Source: Prevotella sp. (GTDB lineage Bacteria > Bacteroidota > Bacteroidia > Bacteroidales > Bacteroidaceae). Taken from it: 36,697 nucleotides of DNA. The translations under genes and the position numbers were made by a program. This document shows, piece by piece, positions 14,967-22,294 of the stretch; positions within the stretch are counted from its first letter, which is position 1, and every line of letters begins with the position of its first letter. Below the pieces are notes generated by a model. The model saw only the letters and a program-made list of their open reading frames with translations. It was not told where the DNA came from and ran no database searches. The stretch is taken from the NCBI GenBank assembly GCA_017475265.1, contig JAFVFY010000054.1:1-36697 (forward strand), written 5' to 3'.

Positions 14967-15965
14967 ATGGACCCGAACCCCTACGTAAAACAATTTCCCG
15001 ACCTGATGAACGGGAAGACCATGATGTATGTGCATGGCTTTGCCAGCAGTGGCCAGTCGGGAACGGTGACGCGACTGCGCACCGTCTTTCCCAATGCCCG
15101 CGTGGTAGCCCCCGACCTGCCCGTACACCCGCAGGAGGCCATTGACCTGCTCCACCGCCTTTGTGAGACGGAGAAACCCGACCTCATCCTGGGCACGTCG
15201 ATGGGCGGCATGTACACCGAGCAGCTCTTCGGCTTCGACCGCATCTGCATGAACCCAGCAATGTGCATTGCCGACACCATGCAAGCCCACGGAATGACAG
15301 GCACACAAACTTTCCAGAACCCACGACTGGACGGTGTACAGCAGTTCTATGTGGACAAGGATCTGGTTAAGAAATACCGCACAGTGTCAGAGCGACGGTT
15401 CAGCGGTGTGAACGACGACGAGCGTCGGCGCGTCTTCGGTCTCTTTGGCGACGAGGACGATGTTGTGGACACCTTCGACCTCTTCCATGAACACTACCCG
15501 CTTGCCATGCACTTCCACGGCGAGCACCGCATGAACGACAAGAGCTTCATGCACTCCGTGGTGCCCGTCATCCGCTGGATAGATGACCGACAGGAGGGGC
15601 GCGAGCGGCCTATAATATATATTGGTGTGGAAACGCTGAAAGATTCATTTGGTAATGCCGCCAGCAGCTGTCAAAAGGCCATCCGCCAGCTCATAGAGGG
15701 CTATCAGGTGTTTTTCGTGGCCCCGGCAGCTTCGTCGGAGCCTACGAACATGGTCGTCATCACGGCCTGGCTGGAGAAAATCGTCAACGTTCCGGCATGG
15801 GGGCACACCGTGTTCACCAACCAGCGTCACCTGCTTTACGGCGACTACCTTATCGAGAACACTCCGACCAAGAACGCCATGGCAACTACTATAGACATGG
15901 GTAGCGAACAATTCAAAACCTGGGAGACCGTGATGGAATATTTTACACGCCTAGGAGGACAATAA
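14967..15965 (+). CDS. YqiA-like alpha/beta esterase fused to a degenerate 5'-nucleotidase-like domain
   Basis: Residues 1-205 are a YqiA/YcfP-type hydrolase: MMYVHGFASSGQSGT, the nucleophile elbow GTSMGG (Ser78), the GDEDDVVD acid region and a histidine in FHGEHRM. Residues 213-332 resemble the HAD-type 5'(3')-deoxyribonucleotidase C-terminus: IEGYQVFFVAPAASSEPTN, a W-L-E-K element and FTNQRHLLYGDYLIEN. The catalytic D-x-D expected at the domain start aligns with G-V-E in YIGVETLKDSF, and the usual LIDD reads LIEN. The second domain is therefore probably not catalytic. A single frame with no break; ATG follows the repeat spacer. Substrate unknown. Confidence 0.8.
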   Translation: MDPNPYVKQFPDLMNGKTMMYVHGFASSGQSGTVTRLRTVFPNARVVAPDLPVHPQEAIDLLHRLCETEKPDLILGTSMGGMYTEQLFGFDRICMNPAMCIADTMQAHGMTGTQTFQNPRLDGVQQFYVDKDLVKKYRTVSERRFSGVNDDERRRVFGLFGDEDDVVDTFDLFHEHYPLAMHFHGEHRMNDKSFMHSVVPVIRWIDDRQEGRERPIIYIGVETLKDSFGNAASSCQKAIRQLIEGYQVFFVAPAASSEPTNMVVITAWLEKIVNVPAWGHTVFTNQRHLLYGDYLIENTPTKNAMATTIDMGSEQFKTWETVMEYFTRLGGQ

Positions 15966-15985
15966 CCAACAAACAAACAACAACT

Positions 15986-16582
15986 ATGAAGACAACACGT
16001 TGTATCTTACAATCAGCCGTCATTATTTTGATGCTCATGACGGTAGCCTTGCCCACATGGGGTATCTTCAATCCTGTTTCCCCTTACCTCTACTCCGAGA
16101 ACATGACGATGGTCATCCAACTGAAGAACGGAGAACAAGTTTTAGACACATGCGAGGTGGCAGCCTTCGTCGATGGCGAGTGTCGGGCTGCCTCCCGTGC
16201 CGAAAAAGGTCTCTATTACCTCGTCATAGTAGGCGAGGGCGGCGATCAAACGGTGGAGATATGCACTTGCCTCAATAACAAGATCGTGACCATAGACAAT
16301 AGCATTGTCTACGAAAGCGACCAAAATATTGGTACGCCGTGGGCTCCATACGTCATTGACGTTAGCGATGTATTAAGTGAAAAGACGAAAGAGGGCGACT
16401 GTAATGGCGACGGAGTCGTTGATGTGGCCGACATCGCCACCATTATCAGCATTATGGCACTAGGTGCTGAGGCTGATCCAGTAGCGAGTAGTGCTGCCGA
16501 CGTGAACAAAGACGGCACCGTCGACGTGGCCGACATTGCCAGCGTCATCAGCATCATGTCAGAAAACGCCAGAAGAATCTAA
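15986..16582 (+). CDS. Secreted protein with two dockerin-type repeats
   Basis: A 198-residue protein. A signal peptide (SAVIILMLMTVALPTWG) is followed by a small domain (residues 35-125; MTMVIQLKNGEQVLDTCEVAAFVDGECR) of a kind seen in secreted Prevotella proteins. Two calcium-loop repeats follow: DCNGDGVVDVADIATIISIM and DVNKDGTVDVADIASVISIM, which together form a type I dockerin-like module. No cohesin is seen in the window, so partner and role are unknown; many Bacteroidales carry such modules without a cellulosome. The gene's end overlaps the stop of the convergent kinase by 24 bases. The upstream gap of 20 bases suggests cotranscription with the esterase. Confidence 0.88.
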   Translation: MKTTRCILQSAVIILMLMTVALPTWGIFNPVSPYLYSENMTMVIQLKNGEQVLDTCEVAAFVDGECRAASRAEKGLYYLVIVGEGGDQTVEICTCLNNKIVTIDNSIVYESDQNIGTPWAPYVIDVSDVLSEKTKEGDCNGDGVVDVADIATIISIMALGAEADPVASSAADVNKDGTVDVADIASVISIMSENARRI

Positions 16583-17515
16583 CGGACTGCGAAGTATCTT
16601 TCCTACTGCGTAGCCTCCTTTCTTTGCTGCCTCGCAGAGCTGGTCTTTATAGAAAAAGGCTATGCTGCCAACGGCCTGCAAGGGCAGGTCGCGACGGTGG
16701 TAAGGCTCTATATTGCGGGCAATGAAGTCAGAGAAGTTATCGACAACAAGAGCCTCTACGCCTGGGTCGTCGAGGCGGCTGTGAATAAATGGCGACAACG
16801 ATGCGAGCCATCGGTTCGGCAGCGGCTGACGGTAGACACAATCGATGACCTCAGCAAGCGTCATCTGCATCTCCTTCTCAAAGTCAGACTTAATTTCATT
16901 CCCTAGACATCCCTTATAGAGCGCATTGAGGAATATCTTGCCGAGAACCGCTCCGCTACCCTCATCACCGAGAATATAACCCAGTGGCGGTGTATTGGCA
17001 ACGATGCGCTTGCCATCGTAGAGGCATGAATTGGCTCCAGTGCCGAGTATGCATGCCAGCCCCTCGCTGTCACCACAAAGGGCACGGGCGGCACCGAGCA
17101 GGTCGCTGTGGGCCTCAATTTTCAGGGGAGTGAAGGGGAAGTGAAGGGGGAGTGAAGGGGAAGTGAAAGGGACGTTACTATCAATGGCGGTAAGGGCTTC
17201 GCGGAGCAACTGCTCCATGCGTGCCTCCTGATCGGGACGGACACCACTACCATAGAACTCTATCTCCAGGGGAGTGAAGGGGGAGTGAAGGGGGAGTGAA
17301 GGGGGAGTGAAAGAGACGACACCTTCGGTGAGGGCTTCGCGGAGCTGCGGCAATAGTTCGCCGCGCACGATGTCAAGGATTTGCGCGTCGCTCTGGTGAA
17401 TGGGATTGATGCCCTGTGTATGGAAACGTTGGGTAGCCGCCTCCCCACTTAAGGAAGGTTCCGGTCTGAGCACCCAATCTGTCTTGGTGCTTCCGCTGTC
17501 TGCAACGAGTATCAT
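16559..17515 (-). CDS. BadF/BadG-type ATPase, N-acetylglucosamine kinase-like, with two in-frame repeat inserts
   Basis: A 318-residue sugar-kinase-fold protein. The phosphate-1 loop is MILVADSGSTKTDW, the middle has CILGTGANSCLYDG and GYILGDEGSGAVLG, as in GlcNAc kinases of the BadF/BadG family, and a C-terminal GSIAFFYKD closes the fold. Two near-identical inserts of about 17 residues, FTPPSLPLHSPFTPLEI (67-83) and FTSPSLPLHFPFTPLKI (115-131), are encoded by 11-base units of the GAGTGAAGGGG repeat. Without them the length would be close to the usual 280. Last gene of the operon that starts with the glycogen synthase; six bases separate it from the DUF4738 gene. Substrate is a prediction. 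Confidence 0.88.
   Translation of the reverse strand: MILVADSGSTKTDWVLRPEPSLSGEAATQRFHTQGINPIHQSDAQILDIVRGELLPQLREALTEGVVSFTPPSLPLHSPFTPLEIEFYGSGVRPDQEARMEQLLREALTAIDSNVPFTSPSLPLHFPFTPLKIEAHSDLLGAARALCGDSEGLACILGTGANSCLYDGKRIVANTPPLGYILGDEGSGAVLGKIFLNALYKGCLGNEIKSDFEKEMQMTLAEVIDCVYRQPLPNRWLASLSPFIHSRLDDPGVEALVVDNFSDFIARNIEPYHRRDLPLQAVGSIAFFYKDQLCEAAKKGGYAVGKILRSPLDSSGVF
17124..17171. repeat. 11-bp GAGTGAAGGGG repeat within the kinase gene (second insert)
   Basis: Four to five units of (A/G)GGG(G/A)AGTGAA. The coding strand gives FTSPSLPLHFPFTPLKI. Same family as the spacer repeats at 11417-11537 and 14709-14958. Confidence 0.88.
17268..17315. repeat. 11-bp GAGTGAAGGGG repeat within the kinase gene (first insert)
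   Basis: Same unit, orientation and reading frame as the tract at 17124-17171, 144 bases apart. It encodes FTPPSLPLHSPFTPLEI. Confidence 0.88.
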
Positions 17516-17521
17516 CGACCT

Positions 17522-18088
17522 CTACCCCTCCTCGTTCTCGTCCACATCCTCGTAGTCAAGCATGCCCATGTCATCGTCAGGTGAGATGCTGAGTCCTCCC
17601 TGAGCGTCAATAAGCACTTTGAGCGGTACGAAGAGGTCGTCGGCGGCATCGGGCATGGCCACCACGGCCGAGAACTCCAAGCGGGTTTTGTCTACCTCGA
17701 CAAAGCACATTCCGCCGAGAATGCCGCTGCTATGGAACGGTTCCTTGACAAACGAAAGGAAAGAACCCTTGAGGAATGTCCTCTTCAAGAACTCCGTACC
17801 GTCCTGCCGCTTAATGGTAAGCTGGCAACGGTTGTCTATGTATTTCTGCCCATTGTCATCAGTCACCATGACACTGTCAAGGGGAGTACGGACGATGCTG
17901 ACGTTGTAGGTGTTTCCCTGCCACTCCACACTGACCGTCTGGCTGTCGGTGGGCATGGCTATAGGTCCCTGTGGTTGCTTGGGTGTGTAACGGGTAGCGA
18001 TGATTCTTTCCACGGTGGGTTTCTTCTCCTGGCAACTGCCAAAGGTGAGGGCGAGGAGAGCAAAGGTTGCTATTGCTGTTGTTTTCAT
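17522..18088 (-). CDS. DUF4738-type lipoprotein
   Basis: A 188-residue envelope lipoprotein: MKTTAIATFALLALTFGSC gives Cys19. The mature part has beta-rich segments (TVSVEWQGNTYNVSIVRTPL, RCQLTIKRQDGTEFLKRTF, GGMCFVEVDKTRLEFSAVV) and an acidic tail (DDDMGMLDYEDVDENEEG). It fits the DUF4738 family of Bacteroidales; function unknown. The start was set at 18088 because this ATG has the lipoprotein signal and overlaps the stop of the upstream small gene as ATGA. Longer in-frame extensions read through that small gene and look unlike protein. Confidence 0.82.
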   Translation of the reverse strand: MKTTAIATFALLALTFGSCQEKKPTVERIIATRYTPKQPQGPIAMPTDSQTVSVEWQGNTYNVSIVRTPLDSVMVTDDNGQKYIDNRCQLTIKRQDGTEFLKRTFLKGSFLSFVKEPFHSSGILGGMCFVEVDKTRLEFSAVVAMPDAADDLFVPLKVLIDAQGGLSISPDDDMGMLDYEDVDENEEG

Positions 18089-18255
18089 AAGGCTTCGTCT
18101 TCGGGACGGTCTATCTGTGGATGATGCTGTATCGCATGTAAGCATTGCCCACTACGTTGCTGGTGCGATGCTTTAACGCGTCGCCCACTACGTTGCCACG
18201 CCGCCTTGCGGGCCTCATAGTCGGCATAATGCTTCTCCAGATAACCGTCGGCCAT
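18085..18255 (-). CDS. Small conserved protein of 56 residues (MADGYLEKHYADYEARKAAW start)
   Basis: A short frame that starts with ATG seven bases after the DUF4270 stop and ends in a TGA overlapping the next ATG. The N-terminus resembles a small Bacteroidales protein I recall as beginning MADNYLE and often mislabelled dehydrogenase. The rest is basic and histidine-rich. Part of the chain is duplicated: QQRSG occurs after WQRSG, from the direct repeat CAACGTAGTGGGC in the DNA. Tight spacing on both sides supports that it is real. Function unknown. Confidence 0.68.
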   Translation of the reverse strand: MADGYLEKHYADYEARKAAWQRSGRRVKASHQQRSGQCLHAIQHHPQIDRPEDEAL

Positions 18256-18262
18256 AAAATGA

Positions 18263-19714
18263 TTACTTTTCGGTAAACTTGGCGTATACTACGCTGATTT
18301 GAACGGGGTCGTTAGGATTGTCAGGTCCGCCTACGAGACGGGTGCTGGTCAGCGACATGTCGTGCTCGATGCCCGATGCCGACGAGATGACAGGCACCAG
18401 CACCACCTTGTTCCAGTTGGGATGTTCAGCTACCCAGTTTGGGTTCTGCGCAGTACCATTCACGAAGTTACGCCATAAAATGGTGATGAGGTTCGAGATG
18501 TTAGTGAAAGTGTAGATGTTCTGCGAACCAGAGGCGTTAAACGAGGCAAGAAAAGAGGTCTTACCGTTGATTGCCCTTGTCTTCTCGAAGAACGACTTCA
18601 GGCTGTCGGCCTGCACCATAAGGATGGTGCTGGGGGTAGAAAGCATGCGTCGGTCATTCGACTCATTGTTGATTCGCTGGAACGATATCTTGGCAGCGAG
18701 CAGCGAGTCATACTCATGGTATTCCTTGATTTCCTGCACAGGCAGTGTCACCTCAGTGTAGAGTCCTGCGGGTGACTTCAGGTAGGTGTGCTGCGTCTCG
18801 CTGGCCAGTCGGCGGATAGACTCCTGGTCGTTGGTGACGAGGGTGGTCTGGAGCACCTCCTGCGTAGCGCCAAGGGTGAAATAATTATCGTAAACCTTTT
18901 CATCGTCGGCCTCTCGGTAGCGGTAGTACACGCGTAAAAGCAGGTTTGAAACCTGTGAGTGGAAGCCCAGCCCGTCGAGAACCTCAAAGAACAGTCCAGG
19001 GCACACCTCGTGGCCGAAGGTATAGGAGTTACGATACTTCTCAGGATGATGATAGCGCTGATAAAGCAGATAGGAACCGTAGTTATTGTAGGTCTTGCCA
19101 TCCTTGTCAGTATAGGGTTCATCGAGCCTGATGCAAATGTTCTGCGCATAGCCCGTCGTTGCCCTGAGGCTGTCCTTGTCGACGAGGTTGGCGTAGGTGA
19201 ACATTTTGCTCTTCGACAGTCCACCAGAGCGGAGCAAGCCCTGCGCACGGGGGTTGAAATTAGAGTAGTAGCGATGCCCCTCCTCCACAGGTGTTGCCAT
19301 CTCGCTGACCTGCATCTTCAGTGCCTCCAGACTGTCCTTGCTGTCTAAGGGCCTCGAGAGGTAGAGCAGCACCTCGCATGAGTCGGCAGCAACCTCGCCG
19401 TCCCATCTGCTTACGATATCCAAATCTGAAATATCAGCCATCAGCTCCGAGATGCGGAACTGCGTGGTGAACTCACTCTTCACGTCGGACTGCGTCTCGG
19501 GGTCACGCACCTGTCCGAGATAGCACCTCGAACTGAGGGTGAACACCGAGTCGGCCACGATGGTGCGTGTCTCCACAGAGAAGGTGGAGGGGTTCAGGTC
19601 GAGCTTGTCACCCTCGTCGGTGAGGGAGATACCTATCGACGACACGCTGTCGTCGCAAGAATAAATGGCCATTGCCGCAAGTGCGACACTAGCCATGTAC
19701 ATTAGTTTTCTCAT
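18263..19714 (-). CDS. DUF4270-type lipoprotein
   Basis: A 483-residue protein with a lipoprotein signal (MRKLMYMASVALAAMAIYSC, Cys20). The mature N-terminus (DDSVSSIGISLTDEGDKLDL) and the strings SVETRTIVADSVFTLSSRCYLGQV and DPETQSDVKSEFTTQFR match DUF4270, a large Bacteroidetes family of envelope proteins without known function. The start at 19714 was chosen because upstream residues overlap the glycogen synthase end and the lipobox follows this ATG. It lies 19 bases after the glycogen synthase stop; this pair is common in Bacteroidales, which hints at a shared role. Confidence 0.9.
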   Translation of the reverse strand: MRKLMYMASVALAAMAIYSCDDSVSSIGISLTDEGDKLDLNPSTFSVETRTIVADSVFTLSSRCYLGQVRDPETQSDVKSEFTTQFRISELMADISDLDIVSRWDGEVAADSCEVLLYLSRPLDSKDSLEALKMQVSEMATPVEEGHRYYSNFNPRAQGLLRSGGLSKSKMFTYANLVDKDSLRATTGYAQNICIRLDEPYTDKDGKTYNNYGSYLLYQRYHHPEKYRNSYTFGHEVCPGLFFEVLDGLGFHSQVSNLLLRVYYRYREADDEKVYDNYFTLGATQEVLQTTLVTNDQESIRRLASETQHTYLKSPAGLYTEVTLPVQEIKEYHEYDSLLAAKISFQRINNESNDRRMLSTPSTILMVQADSLKSFFEKTRAINGKTSFLASFNASGSQNIYTFTNISNLITILWRNFVNGTAQNPNWVAEHPNWNKVVLVPVISSASGIEHDMSLTSTRLVGGPDNPNDPVQISVVYAKFTEK

Positions 19715-19733
19715 ATACAAATACAATCTCTTG

Positions 19734-20543
19734 TTACTTGTCTGGATAGATTTTGTCGTAGAACTCATCCAGCCCGTCGGCCCAGTTCTCTGCAAAGGGC
19801 AGGATAGGCACCTCCTTCGTCTTGGCATAGTCGGTAAGCACAGGGTTCACCTCCTCCTGGGCTATCATGATGCCGTCGCTATAGTCTATGGCCAGCTTGC
19901 CCAACGCATCGAAGTCGAAACTGTCATTATAAGCCGAGAGCAGTTCGGGCTTGGCGTCACGATACTCTAAGCTCTGCTTGAAGTCTGTTCCCAAGTCCAT
20001 GTTGAGGTTCTTGGTGAAGAGCGACGTGACGACCTTTGCGTCGGCAAACGACGGTTCTTCCTTATAGGCCGTCTTGATGTAGAAGGGTATCACCGCACTC
20101 ATCCATCCCTGACAGTGTATGATGTCGGGCACCCAGCGCAGCTTCTTAACCGTCTCCAGTACACCACGGGCAAAGAAAATAGCCCGCTCGCCGTTGTCGG
20201 AATAATCTACTCCATGCTCGTCGGTGGTCATCTGCCGCTTGGAGAAATAGTCGTCATTATCGATGAAATACACCTGCACCCTTGTTCCTACGATACTTGC
20301 CACCTTGATAATAAGCGGATGGTCGGTATCGTTGATAATGAGATTCATACCAGAAAGGCGTATGACCTCATGGAGCTGTCCGCGCCGCTCGTTAATGGTT
20401 CCCCACTTCGGCATGAAGGTGCGTATCTCATGGTCGCGTTCCTGCATGGCTTTTGGAAGTTCTCGCCCAAGAACTGAAAGACTGGTGTCGGGTACGTAAG
20501 GAGAAATCTCCTGGTTGATGAACAATATCTTCTTTTTTGCCAT
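19734..20543 (-). CDS. Short glycogen/starch synthase (GT5 N-terminal domain only)
   Basis: A 269-residue protein with the GT5 opening (KKILFINQEISPYVPDTSLS, RELPKAMQERDHEIRTFMPK) and the segment VPDIIHCQGWMSAVIPFYIK that matches the His-x-x-x-W region of glycogen synthases. Full enzymes have about 480-550 residues; this one ends after the N-terminal Rossmann domain and lacks the nucleotide-sugar domain with the E-x-x-x-E motif. The truncation ends cleanly before the next gene, and short forms of this kind occur in Bacteroidales, so it is probably a genuine short family rather than a broken gene. Start at 20543, since the promoter box at 20564-20571 precludes the upstream ATG at 20594. Confidence 0.85.
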   Translation of the reverse strand: MAKKKILFINQEISPYVPDTSLSVLGRELPKAMQERDHEIRTFMPKWGTINERRGQLHEVIRLSGMNLIINDTDHPLIIKVASIVGTRVQVYFIDNDDYFSKRQMTTDEHGVDYSDNGERAIFFARGVLETVKKLRWVPDIIHCQGWMSAVIPFYIKTAYKEEPSFADAKVVTSLFTKNLNMDLGTDFKQSLEYRDAKPELLSAYNDSFDFDALGKLAIDYSDGIMIAQEEVNPVLTDYAKTKEVPILPFAENWADGLDEFYDKIYPDK

Positions 20544-20563
20544 ACTTCTTAGATTAACGCTTG

Positions 20564-20571
20564 CAAAGGTA
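20564..20571 (-). promoter_or_regulatory. -7 box of the glycogen synthase operon
   Basis: Minus strand TACCTTTG, about 20 bases ahead of the ATG. The -33 position reads ATGG, a weak match. It should drive five closely spaced genes (19734-20543 down to 16559-17515). Confidence 0.55.
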
Positions 20572-20692
20572 CAAAAAAACATGCATAAAACCATACATAA
20601 TGAGCATTTTTAGGAATTTGTGACATTTTATAGGCTTATTTTTAGTCTTTTTTTTCCATATATGGGAAATTTGTTGTTATTTTGCAGCCCAA

Positions 20693-20726
20693 ATAGATAA
20701 ATAGTAAATAGTCAAATAGTAAATAG
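20693..20726. repeat. ATAGTAAAT tract in the panC leader
   Basis: AATAGATAAATAGTAAATAG and similar words run up to six bases before the panC ATG. The same word type is inserted inside panC and lies between panC and panD. Confidence 0.7.
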
Positions 20727-20731
20727 CTTCA

Positions 20732-21625
20732 ATGAAAGTATTCGAAAAGATTGCCGACCTCCAGAACGCCCTCTTCGACGACCGCAAGCAGGGTAAGAGC
20801 GTCGGCTTTGTTCCCACCATGGGCGCGCTCCACGAGGGTCATGCTTCGTTGGTGCGTCGTAGCGTCAAGGAGAACGATGTCACCGTGGTGTCCATATTCG
20901 TGAACCCCACACAGTTCAACGACAAGAATGACCTGAAGAACTACCCCCGCGACCTGAAGGCCGACTGCAAGCTGCTGGAGGAAACCTTTGACGCAGAAAT
21001 CGTAAATTGTAAATCTGCAAATAGTAAATCCATCTATGTGCTGGCTCCGAGCGTCGAGGAGATGTACCCCACGCCCGACACACGGCAGTTCGAGTACCCG
21101 CCCATATCGACGGTCATGGAGGGTGCCCACCGCCCCGGTCACTTCAACGGCGTTTGCCAGGTGGTAAGCCGTTTGTTCTACATCGTGCATCCCGACCGCT
21201 CCTACTTCGGCGAGAAGGACTGGCAGCAGATAGCCGTGGTGAAGGCCATGGTACGCCATCTAGGACTGGACGTGCAGATTGTTGAATGTCCCATCGTGCG
21301 CGATGCTGACGGACTGGCACGCAGCAGCCGCAACACGCTGCTCGCCCCCGATGAGCGGGCCATAGCACCACGCATCTACCAGGCGCTGAAAGACGGCGTA
21401 GTCTACGCCAAAACCCACACCGTGCAGGAGACCCACGACAAGGTGGTGGCCGACATCGATGCCACGGAAGGACTGCGCACGGAGTATTTCGCCATCGTCG
21501 ACGGAAACACTTTGCAGGACATCACGTCATGGGACGACTCACCCTACGTCGTAGGATGCATTACCGTCTACTGCGGCAAGACGCCGATACGCCTCATTGA
21601 CCACATCAAGTTCAAGGAGAATTAG
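20732..21625 (+). CDS. panC: Pantothenate synthetase
   Basis: Joins pantoate and beta-alanine with ATP in the cytosol, the last step to pantothenate. The 297 residues show [16 protein letters not shown] with the HIGH-like His34/His37, [11 protein letters not shown], the ATP/pantoate region [12 protein letters not shown] and YFGEKDWQQ, and the KMSKS-like ARSSRN. Between DAEI and [11 protein letters not shown] an extra [11 protein letters not shown] occurs where other PanC proteins run straight on. It is encoded by AAATTGTAAATCTGCAAATA, a repeat of the type found in the gene's own leader. The residues outside the insert look intact, so the enzyme is probably active. Forms a unit with panD. Confidence 0.96.
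   Translation: MKVFEKIADLQNALFDDRKQGKSVGFVPTMGALHEGHASLVRRSVKENDVTVVSIFVNPTQFNDKNDLKNYPRDLKADCKLLEETFDAEIVNCKSANSKSIYVLAPSVEEMYPTPDTRQFEYPPISTVMEGAHRPGHFNGVCQVVSRLFYIVHPDRSYFGEKDWQQIAVVKAMVRHLGLDVQIVECPIVRDADGLARSSRNTLLAPDERAIAPRIYQALKDGVVYAKTHTVQETHDKVVADIDATEGLRTEYFAIVDGNTLQDITSWDDSPYVVGCITVYCGKTPIRLIDHIKFKEN
21001..21029. repeat. CGTAAAT-type repeat inside panC
   Basis: Four 7-8 base words (CGTAAATTG, TAAATCTG, CAAATAG, TAAATC) that match the leader repeat at 20693-20726. They add about 11 residues in frame. Confidence 0.75.
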
Positions 21626-21626
21626 G

Positions 21627-21690
21627 TCGTTATAACGTCATCTCGTTATAACGTAATCTCGATATAACGTAATCTCGTTATAACGTAAAT
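21627..21690. repeat. 16-bp palindromic tandem repeat x4 between panC and panD
   Basis: Four units of TCGTTATAACGTAATC, each holding the palindrome CGTTATAACG (CGATATAACG in one), begin one base after the panC stop. A CGTAAAT tract (21686-21722) follows up to panD. Confidence 0.88.
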
Positions 21691-21728
21691 CGAAAATAGT
21701 AAATTGTCAAATCGTAAATAGAATCAAG

Positions 21729-22070
21729 GTGTTGATAGAAGTAATGAAGTCGAAGCTGCACTGCGTTCAGGTGACGGAAGCCAACCTGAACTACATGGGC
21801 AGCATCACCATCGATGAAGACCTGCTCGACGCTGCCAACATGATTGCCGGCGAGAAGGTGCAGGTGTTGGACAACAACAATGGCGAGCGCTTTGAGACCT
21901 ACATCATCAAAGGCGAGCGTGGTAGTGGCTGCATCTGCCTTAACGGTGCTGCAGCACGCAGGGTACAGGTGGGAGACACCATCATCATCATCTCCTACGC
22001 ACTGATGGACTTCGAGGAGGCCAAGATCTTCAAGCCCTCCGTGGTGTTCCCCCAAAACAACAGGGTTTAA
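21729..22070 (+). CDS. panD: Aspartate 1-decarboxylase
   Basis: Makes beta-alanine for pantothenate, so it feeds the enzyme encoded just upstream. The 113 residues fit the pyruvoyl family. The self-cleavage site GSIT is present with Ser25 ([12 protein letters not shown]), and Lys9, Tyr58-region and NGAAAR elements are as expected. The start is GTG at 21729: the family begins M-L-I-E-V-x-K-S-K, and only this start gives that N-terminus; the ATG at 21744 would cut it off. Confidence 0.95.
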   Translation: MLIEVMKSKLHCVQVTEANLNYMGSITIDEDLLDAANMIAGEKVQVLDNNNGERFETYIIKGERGSGCICLNGAAARRVQVGDTIIIISYALMDFEEAKIFKPSVVFPQNNRV

Positions 22071-22075
22071 GGACT

Positions 22076-22246
22076 TAGCCTACATTATTCACGGCACTTT
22101 AGAAAACAACGGATTAAAACTGATTTCACGGATTTTCACGGATTATTTATTATCATACCATCGAATCTGAAAGTAATCCGTTATAATCTGTATAATCCGT
22201 GTAATCCGTAAAATCCGTTGTTGAAAAGACTTTATGAATAATCCAA
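22076..22246. repeat. AATCCGT palindromic element, full copy
   Basis: The left half reads TAGCCTACATTATTCA ... AACAACGGATTAAAACTGAT, then CACGGATTTTCACGGATT. The right half mirrors it as AATCCGTGTAATCCGTAAAA, TCCGTTGTTGAAAAG and TGAATAATCC. The centre contains TTATTATCATACCATCGAAT. Left-half copies occur at 31997-32085 and, reversed, at 28804-28860; a centre plus right-half copy at 36451-36555. No open frame is present. A non-autonomous mobile or REP-like element is possible. Confidence 0.75.
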
Positions 22247-22257
22247 ATTAGTAATAG

Positions 22258-22287
22258 AAAGAGGGTGCTTGACGCACCCTCTTTTTT
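22258..22287. terminator. Rho-independent terminator, probably bidirectional
   Basis: AAAGAGGGTGC pairs with GCACCCTCTTT around a five-base loop and is followed by T6 on the plus strand. It lies between the convergent panD and TlpA-like genes, 8 bases after the stop of the latter, and can serve both. Confidence 0.85.
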
Positions 22288-22294
22288 GTTAGTT

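Noticed and set aside
18089-18145. N-terminal extension of the DUF4738 lipoprotein
   Set aside because: It would place the lipoprotein signal inside the chain and overlaps the small gene in another frame.
19734-20543. Glycogen synthase as a broken pseudogene
   Set aside because: The frame ends cleanly, the operon spacing is tight, and short GT5-only forms are usual in the group.
20544-20594. N-terminal extension of the glycogen synthase
   Set aside because: It spans the promoter box TACCTTTG and the conserved GT5 start is at 20543.
21627-21690. CRISPR array or phage attachment site
   Set aside because: Only four 16-base units without spacers; no integrase nearby.
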